A DNA stretch of 7,351 nt, taken from JASFQI01 sp050115555 (GTDB taxonomy: Bacteria > Desulfobacterota > DSM-4660 > Desulfatiglandales > HGW-15). Positions 1 to 6,108 of this stretch are shown one piece after another; positions within the stretch are counted from its first letter, which is position 1; every line of letters begins with the position of its first letter. The DNA lies in NCBI GenBank assembly GCA_050115555.1, contig JASFQI010000248.1, forward strand, positions 1-7,351. Direction: 5' to 3'. The position numbers and the translations under genes are program-made. The notes beneath the pieces were generated by a model. It was given only the letters and a program-made list of their open reading frames with translations. It had not been told where the DNA came from and searched no databases.

Positions 1-1097
1 CGATCCAGAACGACATGCTCAAGGAGTTCATTGCCCAGAAGACCTTCATGTGCCCGCCCAAACCGTCCATGCGCCTGATCACGGACACCGTGGAGTTCGG
101 CACCAAGGAGGTCCCCCGCTGGAACACTATCAGCATCAGCGGGTACCACATTCGTGAGGCCGGCTCCACCGCGGTTCAGGAGCTCGCCTTTACTCTGGGG
201 GACGGCATCGCTTACGTGGATGCCGCGTTGGAGCGGGGTCTGGACGTCGACGATTTTGCTCCAAGGCTTTCCTTCTTCTTCAACAGCCACCTCGACTTCT
301 TCGAAGAGGTCGCCAAGTTCCGTGCGGCACGGCGCATGTGGGCCCGCATTATGAAGGAACGGTTTCACGCCAAGAACCCGCGATCCTGGTGGCTGCGGTT
401 TCACACCCAGACCGCGGGTTGCTCACTCACGGCCCAGCAGCCGTACAACAACATCGTGAGGACCGCCCTGGAAGCGCTGGCCGCGGTGATGGGCGGCACC
501 CAGTCCCTGCACACGAACTCCCTGGACGAGGTGCTCGCGATTCCCACCGAGGAGGCGGCCACCATCGCACTTCGGACCCAGCAGATCATCGCTGAAGAGT
601 GCGGGGCGGCCAACAGCATCGACCCACTTGGGGGGTCCTACATGGTGGAAAGCCTGACGGACCGCCTCGAGGAGGAGGCGTTCGAGATCATTCACAAGAT
701 CGATGACATGGGCGGCATGCTCGCCGCCATTGAGAAGAACTACCCGCAGCAGGAGATCGCGGATGCGGCCTACCGTTACCAGCAGCAGATCGATTCCGGG
801 GAAAAGACCGTGGTCGGCGTGAACAAGTACGACACCGAGGAGTCCCTGCCGGTGGATGTCCTTCAGATCGACGAGGAGTTGGAGCGGGCACAGATCGAAC
901 GAACCCAGCGCATTCGAAACGATCGAAACCAGAAGGAAACCGACGAGTGCCTGAAAAGGCTGGAAGAGGCCTGTGTCGAAGGAACCAACGTGATGGATCC
1001 CATCATTGATGCGGCCAAGGCCGATGCCACGCTTCAAGAGATGTGCGATGTGTTCAGGAAGGTCTTCGGGCAGTACCGGGACCCGGGTATCTACTAG
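1..1097 (+). CDS. B12-dependent acyl-CoA mutase, large (catalytic) subunit, 5'-truncated; isobutyryl-/hydroxyisobutyryl-CoA mutase-like
   Basis: Catalytic TIM-barrel subunit of a coenzyme B12-dependent acyl-CoA mutase, which rearranges the carbon skeleton of an acyl-CoA thioester by radical chemistry in the cytoplasm. The gene enters the window already open: bases 1-2 finish a codon and IQNDMLKEF follows, the conserved barrel segment near residue 200 of a roughly 555-residue protein, so about 590 bases lie upstream. Visible family landmarks are PPKPSMRL, SISGYHIREAG (Tyr-His at 144-149, equivalent to Tyr243/His244 of Propionibacterium MutB), FAPRLSFFF, QTAGCSLTAQ, GGTQSLHTNS, DPLGGSY and VGVNKY. 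The chain ends at YRDPGIY with no B12-binding domain, so the cobalamin domain is the separate next gene, as in IcmA/IcmB and HcmA/HcmB. The residue matching carboxylate-binding Arg207 of methylmalonyl-CoA mutase is Gln (codon 36-38), as in isobutyryl-CoA mutase (Gln198) and 2-hydroxyisobutyryl-CoA mutase (Gln208). The family is certain. The substrate is inferred, and the second specificity residue (Tyr89 position) lies upstream of the window. Confidence 0.95.
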   Translation, partial: IQNDMLKEFIAQKTFMCPPKPSMRLITDTVEFGTKEVPRWNTISISGYHIREAGSTAVQELAFTLGDGIAYVDAALERGLDVDDFAPRLSFFFNSHLDFFEEVAKFRAARRMWARIMKERFHAKNPRSWWLRFHTQTAGCSLTAQQPYNNIVRTALEALAAVMGGTQSLHTNSLDEVLAIPTEEAATIALRTQQIIAEECGAANSIDPLGGSYMVESLTDRLEEEAFEIIHKIDDMGGMLAAIEKNYPQQEIADAAYRYQQQIDSGEKTVVGVNKYDTEESLPVDVLQIDEELERAQIERTQRIRNDRNQKETDECLKRLEEACVEGTNVMDPIIDAAKADATLQEMCDVFRKVFGQYRDPGIY

Positions 1098-1122
1098 CAG
1101 CATTATCGAAGAAGGGGTGCGT

Positions 1123-1533
1123 ATGGAACAGAATCGGAGAATCCGAGTCATGGTGGCCAAGCCGGGGCTCGACGGTCACGACCGGGGCGCCCGTATCATT
1201 GCGCGGGCCTTTCGGGACGCCGGCTTCGAGGTGGTGTATTCAGGATTGCACCAGACCCCCGAGGAGATCGTACAGGGAGCCATCCAGGAGGACGTGGACC
1301 TGATCGGGCTTTCGAGCCTGGCCGGAGCGCACATGTACCTGTTTCCAGCGGTGGTCGAAGGGCTGAAGGAACGAAACGCCTCGGATATCGTGGTGATCGG
1401 CGGCGGCATCATTCCTGAGGACGACATCCCAAAGCTCAAGGCCGCCGGTATCCGCGAGGTGTTCACCCCGGGGAGCCCCCTGGAAGCCATTGTGGCCTGG
1501 GTCCGGGGAAACATTTCATCCAAGGAAGCGTAA
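1123..1533 (+). CDS. Cobalamin-binding small subunit of acyl-CoA mutase
   Basis: A 136-residue stand-alone B12-binding domain that pairs with the upstream catalytic subunit. The signature is DGHDRG at residues 17-22 (D-x-H-x-x-G), where His19 (codon 1177-1179) is the expected lower axial ligand of the cobalt. The later loop motifs GLSSLAG and IGGGIIP, which hold the nucleotide tail, follow in the normal order. The chain ends soon after TPGSPLEAI, so this is a complete Rossmann-like B12 domain and nothing else, the same size as HcmB. The open frame extends further upstream, but ATG 1123 is preferred: GAAGGGG lies just upstream, the homology begins right after it, and upstream starts would overlap the mutase gene. 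It sits 25 bases after the large subunit and its stop overlaps the ribosome-binding site of meaB, indicating one transcript. Without the large subunit the domain could belong to several mutases; context decides. Confidence 0.94.
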   Translation: MEQNRRIRVMVAKPGLDGHDRGARIIARAFRDAGFEVVYSGLHQTPEEIVQGAIQEDVDLIGLSSLAGAHMYLFPAVVEGLKERNASDIVVIGGGIIPEDDIPKLKAAGIREVFTPGSPLEAIVAWVRGNISSKEA

Positions 1534-1546
1534 GGAGAACGTATTC

Positions 1547-2527
1547 ATGCCGACAGCGGCCGAGACAGTGGAAAAAGTGGTTTCCGGGGACATCCGTTCC
1601 GTGGCCAGGCTGATACGAGACATCGACGACGGGGTCCCGGCCGTCCGCGATGTGCTCAAGGCGCTTTACCCGCACACGGGCAAGGCCTACGTGGTGGGAA
1701 TCACCGGTGCTCCAGGAGTGGGAAAGAGCACCCTCGTAGACCAGATGATCAGCCACCTTCGAGCGCAGGACAAGACTGTGGGCGTCTTGGCCGTAGACCC
1801 CACCAGCCCGTTCAGTGGCGGTGCGATTCTGGGGGACCGGGTCCGGATGCAGAGGCACAGCATGGACGACGGAGTGTTTATCCGGTCCATGGCCACACGG
1901 GGCCACTTCGGGGGGCTCACCCAATCCACGAGGAGCGCCATTGACGTCCTTGACGCCATGGGCAAGGACTATGTGATCGTGGAGACCGTTGGCGTGGGGC
2001 AGGACGAGGTCGATGTCGTGCGGAGCGCGCACACCACCGTGATCTGCGTGATTCCCGGCATGGGGGACGACATTCAGGCCATCAAGGCCGGCATCCTCGA
2101 AGTGGGGGACATTTTCCTGATCAACAAGGCGGACCGCGACGGGGCGGACAAGACCGTGAGTGATCTCCGGCTCATGATCGACATGGATCAGAAGAAGTAC
2201 GAAGACGGCACGTGGAAACCGCAGATCCTCAAGGCCGAGGCGGTTTTCGACCGGGGGGTCGACGAGCTCATAGAGGAGATCGCGCGACACGCCGAGTACC
2301 TGCGATCCGTTTATGGCGACCTGAGGTTCCGCGCGCGGAAGGACAAGGTCCGGGAGGAGCTCGCGGAGATGGTCAAGGCCCGGCTCATCGATGCGGTGAT
2401 CGGAAGGATCATCGCCAGCGGCGAGTTCGACGCGGCCGTGGACCGGATCGTGAGGGGGCAGGTGGATCCGTACACGGCATCCGATGATCTGGTGCTGCCC
2501 AAGATTGCCGTGACGGATGACGAGTGA
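1547..2527 (+). CDS. meaB: MeaB/ArgK-family GTPase, chaperone of the B12-dependent acyl-CoA mutase
   Basis: A 326-residue P-loop GTPase (SIMIBI class, G3E family) that gates cofactor loading and protects B12-dependent acyl-CoA mutases from inactivation; MMAA is the human counterpart. The Walker A motif GAPGVGKS is at residues 54-61. It is followed by the MeaB-typical VDPTSPFSGGAILGDR, the switch/Walker B region ETVGVGQDEVDV and the guanine-specificity motif NKAD in LINKADRDGAD. The C-terminal part forms the helical dimerisation arm of the family, and total length is normal. ATG 1547 is chosen over the upstream in-frame ATG at 1490 because AAGGAG at 1532-1537 sits 9 bases before it and the upstream start would run 44 bases into the small-subunit gene. 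The gene order large subunit, B12 subunit, chaperone is a classic mutase operon. It was once annotated as a lysine/arginine transport kinase (ArgK), which the context does not support. Confidence 0.95.
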   Translation: MPTAAETVEKVVSGDIRSVARLIRDIDDGVPAVRDVLKALYPHTGKAYVVGITGAPGVGKSTLVDQMISHLRAQDKTVGVLAVDPTSPFSGGAILGDRVRMQRHSMDDGVFIRSMATRGHFGGLTQSTRSAIDVLDAMGKDYVIVETVGVGQDEVDVVRSAHTTVICVIPGMGDDIQAIKAGILEVGDIFLINKADRDGADKTVSDLRLMIDMDQKKYEDGTWKPQILKAEAVFDRGVDELIEEIARHAEYLRSVYGDLRFRARKDKVREELAEMVKARLIDAVIGRIIASGEFDAAVDRIVRGQVDPYTASDDLVLPKIAVTDDE

Positions 2528-2786
2528 CCCCCCCATACCCGCGCTGGCGCGGTGGATCGGGCACATCATTCTCCTGGCAGCAGGGACCTTATTCCTCCTC
2601 TTCGGTATTTACCTCCTGTTGTGTGCCTATCGTCTCGAGGACCCGTTTTATTTCGTCATGACCTTTTTCGCCTCGAATTTGGTGATCCTCATCAGCGCGA
2701 CCCTGATGGTGGGCTCGGGCATCCGGCTGTATCTCGGGATTCGGGATCGATTGAAAGATACGTGTAAACAAGAAGATACGGATTGA
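2517..2786 (+). CDS. Small two-helix membrane protein of unknown function
   Basis: An 89-residue protein that I do not recognise. The sequence shows two long hydrophobic segments: about residues 14-37 (IGHIILLAAGTLFLLF onward) and about 46-69, separated by a short polar turn RLEDP. Arg12 precedes the first helix and a basic tail (RDRLKD) follows the second, so the positive-inside rule predicts a hairpin with both ends in the cytoplasm. There is no signal peptidase site, cysteine pair or enzymatic motif. The ATG lies inside the end of meaB, overlapping it by 11 bases with no clear ribosome-binding site, which suggests translational coupling to the mutase chaperone. A real gene is favoured by this coupling and by the coherent hydrophobic design, which out-of-frame shadows rarely give. 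Its role is unknown. An accessory to transport or to membrane localisation of the acyl-CoA pathway is only a guess from position. Confidence 0.72.
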   Translation: MTSDPPIPALARWIGHIILLAAGTLFLLFGIYLLLCAYRLEDPFYFVMTFFASNLVILISATLMVGSGIRLYLGIRDRLKDTCKQEDTD

Positions 2787-2797
2787 TATTCGTGTAA
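2755..2797 (+). repeat. Short direct repeats in the AT-richer stretch before the regulator gene
   Basis: AAGATACG occurs at 2755-2762 and again at 2773-2780 (18-base period). CGTGTAA occurs at 2761-2767 and 2791-2797 (30-base period, close to three helical turns). The stretch straddles the end of the small membrane-protein gene and the start of the 106-base intergenic region, where base composition becomes noticeably more AT-rich than the surrounding genes. A TTGATA at 2783-2788 resembles a -35 box, but no convincing -10 box follows at normal spacing. Such repeats could be an operator for the HTH regulator encoded at 2893, but short words can recur by chance. Confidence 0.3.
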
Positions 2798-2892
2798 GAT
2801 TTGAAGCTAAATTTGGAATGCGTCACGGGGTGTTGAAGAGCCAAAACGGTCCATGAACATGAAGGTTCCACCACGATCAGGGGAGGGACGCG

Positions 2893-3441
2893 ATGGCGGT
2901 CCGCAAGAAAAAGCAGCCTTTCGGTAAACGGGTAATGAAGCTCCGGCGGGAGCGGAAGCTCACGCAGATGGACTTGGCAAACGAGACCGGCCTGTCCAAA
3001 GACTACATCTCCAATCTTGAAAAAGGGGAGGTGATTCCACCGGTCGCCGTCATCCTCCAGATCTCCAGGGCCCTGGGTATCGATTCGAGCCTCCTGCTCA
3101 AAGAGGAAAAGGAGGAGGAAGGCAGGAAACAGGACCAGGACTACCAGAAACGCACGGACGACTATGCCTATGAAAACCTGACTCCCGAGGCCAGGGACAA
3201 GCACCTCAAGGCGTTTCGCGTGTTCATCGACCCGAAGTCCGATCACAAGGGCGTGAGCTACCAGCACCTTGGGGAGGAATTCATTTACGTGCTCAAGGGC
3301 AAAATCGAGGTCATGGTCGGGGAAAACCGCAACGTGCTCAGTCCCAACGAGTGCCTTCACTTCAACTCGAACATCGTGCACAAGCTCAAGAACCTGAGCG
3401 CCAAAAAGGCCGAGCTGGTCGTGGTCCTGTACACCCCGTAA
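2893..3441 (+). CDS. XRE-family transcriptional regulator with C-terminal cupin domain
   Basis: A 182-residue DNA-binding regulator. An N-terminal XRE/lambda-repressor-type helix-turn-helix spans about residues 13-67 (LRRERKLTQMDLANETGLS, recognition helix around SKDYISNLEKGE). It is followed by a charged Glu/Lys-rich linker (about 70-90) and a C-terminal cupin beta-barrel (about 105-181). In the cupin, HLGEEFIYVLKGKIEV is motif 1, with His125 and Glu128/129 as possible metal ligands, and PNECLHFNSNIVHKLKN is motif 2, with His156 and His163. The usual HxH pair of motif 1 is reduced to a single His. This architecture belongs to regulators that bind a small ligand through the cupin. The start is supported by GGGGAGGG just upstream. 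It lies between the mutase operon and an acyl-CoA dehydrogenase on the same strand, so a role in controlling acyl-CoA catabolism is likely but inferred; the ligand is unknown. Confidence 0.92.
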   Translation: MAVRKKKQPFGKRVMKLRRERKLTQMDLANETGLSKDYISNLEKGEVIPPVAVILQISRALGIDSSLLLKEEKEEEGRKQDQDYQKRTDDYAYENLTPEARDKHLKAFRVFIDPKSDHKGVSYQHLGEEFIYVLKGKIEVMVGENRNVLSPNECLHFNSNIVHKLKNLSAKKAELVVVLYTP

Positions 3442-3484
3442 GCGAAGCGGGATCTCATCGGAACGCAGGAGGCAAGAGGGACGC

Positions 3485-4633
3485 ATGGCTTACCATCTGA
3501 CCGAAGAGCAGAAAATGATCCAGGCGATGGTGCGGGACTTTGCGCGGGAGGAGGTCATGCCCGGGGCGGCCGAGCGCGATAAAACCAAGACGTTCCCGCG
3601 TGACATCCTGAAAAAAATGGGGGAGCTGGGGCTCATGGGCATGAACGTCCCTGTGGAGTATAACGGGGCGGGAGTGGACACGGTGAGCTACTCCCTGGCG
3701 CTTCAGGAAATCGCCTATGCCTGTGCGTCCACCGCCGTGGTCATGTCGGTGCACAACTCCGTGGCCTGCGGCCCCATCTACCTCTTCGGCTCGGACTATC
3801 TCAAGGAGAGTTACCTCAAGCCCCTGGCTGCCGGGGAGATGATCGGCTCGTTTGCCCTGACCGAGCCGGGTGCAGGCTCGGATCCGTCCGGGCAAAAGGC
3901 CAGGGCGGTCCGGGACGGTGACGACTACGTGATCAATGGAACCAAGATGTTCATCACCACGGGAAAGAACTCGGATGTGACCGTGGTCACGGCCTACACG
4001 GACAAGGATCAAAAACATAAAGGGATCAGCGCGTTTGTGGTCGAAAAAGGCACGCCCGGGTTTTCCGTGGGTAAGGAGGAGGAAAAGATGGGACTCCTGG
4101 CCTCGGACACCGTGGAGCTCGTGTTCGAGGACTGCCGGGTGCCCAAGGAGCACCTCCTCGGGAACGAAGGGGACGGGTTCATCATCGCCATGGCCTCCCT
4201 GGACGGGGGACGAATCGGGATTGCCTCCCAGTCCGTGGGCCTGGGACAGGCCTGCCTGGATGCCGCAACGGCGTATGCCAAGGAGCGCGTCCAGTTCGGC
4301 CGCCCCATTTCCCAGTTCCAGGGCCTGCGCTGGATGATCGCGGACATGGCCACGCGTCTCGAGGCCGCGCGACTCCTCACTTTCAATGCGGCGGCCATGA
4401 AGGATCGGGGGGAAAACTTCGGCCCGGCCGCCTCTATGGCCAAGCTCTACGCCTCTGAGACCGCCAACTGGATTGCATATCAGGCCCTCCAGATTCACGG
4501 CGGCTACGGATACGTCAAGGAGTTCCCCATCGAGCGCTACTACCGCGATGCGAGGGTGTTCACCATCTACGAGGGCACGTCGGAGATCCAGAGAAAGGTC
4601 ATCGCCAACGCCGTGATCGGACGAAAGGGGTAG
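3485..4633 (+). CDS. Short-chain acyl-CoA dehydrogenase (butyryl-CoA dehydrogenase-like)
   Basis: A 382-residue flavoprotein that introduces a 2,3 double bond into a short acyl-CoA and passes electrons to electron-transfer flavoprotein. Both family signatures are present: ALTEPGAGSD at about residues 124-133 (FAD-binding) and QIHGGYGYVKEFPIERYYRD at about 336-355. Glu363 in IYEGTSEIQR is in the position of the catalytic base of short- and medium-chain enzymes (Glu367/368 in SCAD), not the alternative position used by isovaleryl-CoA and long-chain enzymes. Length is typical, and the N-terminal helical, central beta and C-terminal helical domains are all intact. The start follows AGGAGG (3467-3472) and AGAGGG (3475-3480) and lies 43 bases after the regulator gene. 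Because a Gln-type acyl-CoA mutase is upstream, butyryl-CoA or isobutyryl-CoA is a reasonable substrate. Exact chain length cannot be read from the sequence alone. No etfAB genes are in the window. Confidence 0.94.
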   Translation: MAYHLTEEQKMIQAMVRDFAREEVMPGAAERDKTKTFPRDILKKMGELGLMGMNVPVEYNGAGVDTVSYSLALQEIAYACASTAVVMSVHNSVACGPIYLFGSDYLKESYLKPLAAGEMIGSFALTEPGAGSDPSGQKARAVRDGDDYVINGTKMFITTGKNSDVTVVTAYTDKDQKHKGISAFVVEKGTPGFSVGKEEEKMGLLASDTVELVFEDCRVPKEHLLGNEGDGFIIAMASLDGGRIGIASQSVGLGQACLDAATAYAKERVQFGRPISQFQGLRWMIADMATRLEAARLLTFNAAAMKDRGENFGPAASMAKLYASETANWIAYQALQIHGGYGYVKEFPIERYYRDARVFTIYEGTSEIQRKVIANAVIGRKG

Positions 4634-4648
4634 GGGCTTCCCGAGGCC

Positions 4649-5560
4649 ATGGCCTGGAAAGAGCGCTTTTTCACGTACCGGGAGATCATTCCGGACTTCT
4701 CCGGATTTCTCGATGCGGTCCACCAACCCCTGCCCACACACCTCCGCGTGAACCGCCTCAAGGCGCAGCCCGCGCAGGTCCTGGACGAGCTGGCCGAGGA
4801 GGGTGTGCATCTCGTATCCTCCCACCCGCAGGACGACACCCTGTACTTCGCACCAAAACTCGAGAGTCCCGGCAATCTCCCGGCCTACTTCCTTGGTCAC
4901 ATCCACCCCCAGGCCCTGACCTCCTGCCTGGCCGCAAATGCGCTCGGTCCCCTGCCTGAGGCCTGTGTCCTGGATCTTTGCGCGGCGCCCGGCGGAAAAA
5001 CCGCACAGATGGCCCAGGAAATGGAAAACCAGGGCATCCTCGTGGCCAACGATCTTCACACCGGACGTCACCCGGCCCTCTCGCACAACCTTTTTCGTTT
5101 GGGCGTGCTGAACACTGTAGTCACGGCCTACCAGGCCCAGGAGTTCCCTCGACGGGAGCGCTTCCACTACGTGCTGGCCGATGTCCCGTGCTCGGGGGAA
5201 GGGCGCTTTCGCGCGGTGAAACCGCGGGCCGACCTTCGCACGGGACGGGACGCGGCCTGGTTCCCGGAGGTGCAGAAGCGCATCCTGGTGCGGGGTTTCG
5301 ACCTGCTGGAGGAGGACGGGGTCCTGCTCTACGCCACCTGCACGTACAATCCCGAGGAGAACGAGGCCGTGGTCAACCATCTGTTGGACCAACGAGACGC
5401 GGAGGTCCTGGCCCTGGATCCGGGCGTGCCCTTCATGCCCGGTCTCACTGCATGGAACGGAGAACGCTATGATGCAAGGCTCGAACGAACCGCACGATTC
5501 TACCCCCATGGGGTCGATTCCGTGGGGTTCTTCATGGCCCGCCTTGGCCGGAGAGGATGA
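4649..5560 (+). CDS. RsmB/RsmF-family RNA (cytosine-5) methyltransferase, catalytic part
   Basis: A 303-residue SAM-dependent RNA m5C methyltransferase of the NOL1/NOP2/Sun family. The N-terminal part (about 1-95) has the family RNA-binding fold, with LRVNRLKA at 32-39. SAM motif I is VLDLCAAPGGKTAQMA at 107-122. The two catalytic cysteines are Cys181 in DVPCSGEG, which releases the product, and Cys231 in YATCTYNPEENE, which attacks the cytosine. The layout resembles RsmF/YebU (16S rRNA) more than RsmB, since no NusB-like N-terminal domain is present. The chain ends at GFFMARLGRRG, exactly where the methyltransferase fold ends. Typical RsmF proteins are around 450-480 residues because of a C-terminal extension; here that part appears in the overlapping next ORF. 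The start is 15 bases after the dehydrogenase stop, with only a weak GAGG nearby, so coupled translation is likely. The target RNA is inferred as rRNA; a tRNA target is possible. Confidence 0.92.
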   Translation: MAWKERFFTYREIIPDFSGFLDAVHQPLPTHLRVNRLKAQPAQVLDELAEEGVHLVSSHPQDDTLYFAPKLESPGNLPAYFLGHIHPQALTSCLAANALGPLPEACVLDLCAAPGGKTAQMAQEMENQGILVANDLHTGRHPALSHNLFRLGVLNTVVTAYQAQEFPRRERFHYVLADVPCSGEGRFRAVKPRADLRTGRDAAWFPEVQKRILVRGFDLLEEDGVLLYATCTYNPEENEAVVNHLLDQRDAEVLALDPGVPFMPGLTAWNGERYDARLERTARFYPHGVDSVGFFMARLGRRG

Positions 5561-5996
5561 GCGGGAGCGCATTCTGGGGTACCTGGACACGCGCTTCGGT
5601 ATCCCTGAGGAGACGTTTCGTGATTACCTCTTTTTTCGCACCCGGGACACATGGCGAATTCTGAGGCGGTCGGTCTTCCTGGCTCGAGCCTCCCGGCTTC
5701 GCGTGGAGGTGGTGGGGCTCCGCGCGTTTCATGAGATCGGTCCCTACCTCAAGCCCACCACACGTCTGATCCAGGTCTTTGGACACGAGGCCGTGCGTTC
5801 CCGTTTCGAGCTGCTACCCGAGGATCTGGAACACCTCGTCCAGGGCGGCGAGATTCCTTTGGAATCGTATTTGGAAGACGGCTACGTCATCCTGTGCCTG
5901 AAACGCCTTCCATTGGGGGTGGGACTCGTGATTCGAGGGCAGCTCCGTTCCCAAATCCCCAAGAGCGAAATCCGATTTTTCCTGAGAAAAAAATAA
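5469..5996 (+). CDS. RsmF-type C-terminal PUA-like domain, separate overlapping ORF (split gene or frameshift)
   Basis: A 175-residue ORF that begins 92 bases inside the methyltransferase gene in the +1 frame. Its first 28 or so residues cover the overlap, are rich in Ser, Pro and Gly, and look like out-of-frame filler. The coherent part starts at EDERERILGYLDTRFGIP, just where the methyltransferase ends, and continues through RDYLFFRTRDTWRI to EDGYVILCLKRLPLGVGLV and GQLRSQIPKSEIRFF. This matches the pattern of the C-terminal RNA-binding (PUA-like) domain of RsmF-type methyltransferases: FGI..., then a GYV-x-L segment, LGxG, and a basic G-x-L-x-SQ-x-PK ending. A possible start exists, ATGATG at 5469, with GGAG at 5459-5462 before it. 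The product may therefore be a partner subunit supplying RNA affinity to the upstream enzyme. Alternatively, a single-base indel near 5550-5560 split one gene. Domain identity is by motif memory, so moderately sure. Confidence 0.75.
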   Translation: MMQGSNEPHDSTPMGSIPWGSSWPALAGEDERERILGYLDTRFGIPEETFRDYLFFRTRDTWRILRRSVFLARASRLRVEVVGLRAFHEIGPYLKPTTRLIQVFGHEAVRSRFELLPEDLEHLVQGGEIPLESYLEDGYVILCLKRLPLGVGLVIRGQLRSQIPKSEIRFFLRKK

Positions 5997-6026
5997 ACAC
6001 TCCTATGGTAGGATAAAAAGGATGGG

Positions 6027-6049
6027 GTTGGGAACGCTTCCCGGCTTTT
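6027..6049 (+). terminator. Probable rho-independent terminator
   Basis: GGGAA (6030-6034) pairs with TTCCC (6038-6042) around a CGC loop. The stem extends outward by two G-U pairs and one G-C pair (6027 with 6045) to eight base pairs. TTTT at 6046-6049 follows at once. It lies 31 bases after the PUA-like ORF and before the 6-phosphogluconate dehydrogenase gene, where a transcript end would be expected. The U-tract is short and the outer stem is weak, so the call is moderate. Confidence 0.45.
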
Positions 6050-6108
6050 ACAAAGGAGGCGGGTGAGGGTCCACCCTGCAAGTGCTCCGGAAGAAAGGGA
6101 GGAAACGT

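Noticed and set aside
1..1097. Assignment as (1-methylalkyl)succinyl-CoA mutase of anaerobic alkane degradation
   Set aside because: That substrate keeps a free carboxylate, for which Arg rather than Gln would be expected at the 207-equivalent site, and no alkylsuccinate synthase genes are visible here.
1463..2569. A 368-codon minus-strand open frame antisense to meaB
   Set aside because: It covers the whole of a well-conserved GTPase gene and has no recognisable domain.
2848..2872. Interrupted inverted repeat GGT..GAAC / GTTC..ACC upstream of the regulator gene
   Set aside because: Only seven paired positions with a bulge; too weak for a terminator and not distinguishable from chance as an operator.
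3455..5590. A 711-codon open frame on the minus strand
   Set aside because: It lies antisense to the dehydrogenase and methyltransferase, whose motifs are intact on the + strand. Long antisense frames are common in GC-rich DNA, and the translation shows no recognisable domain.
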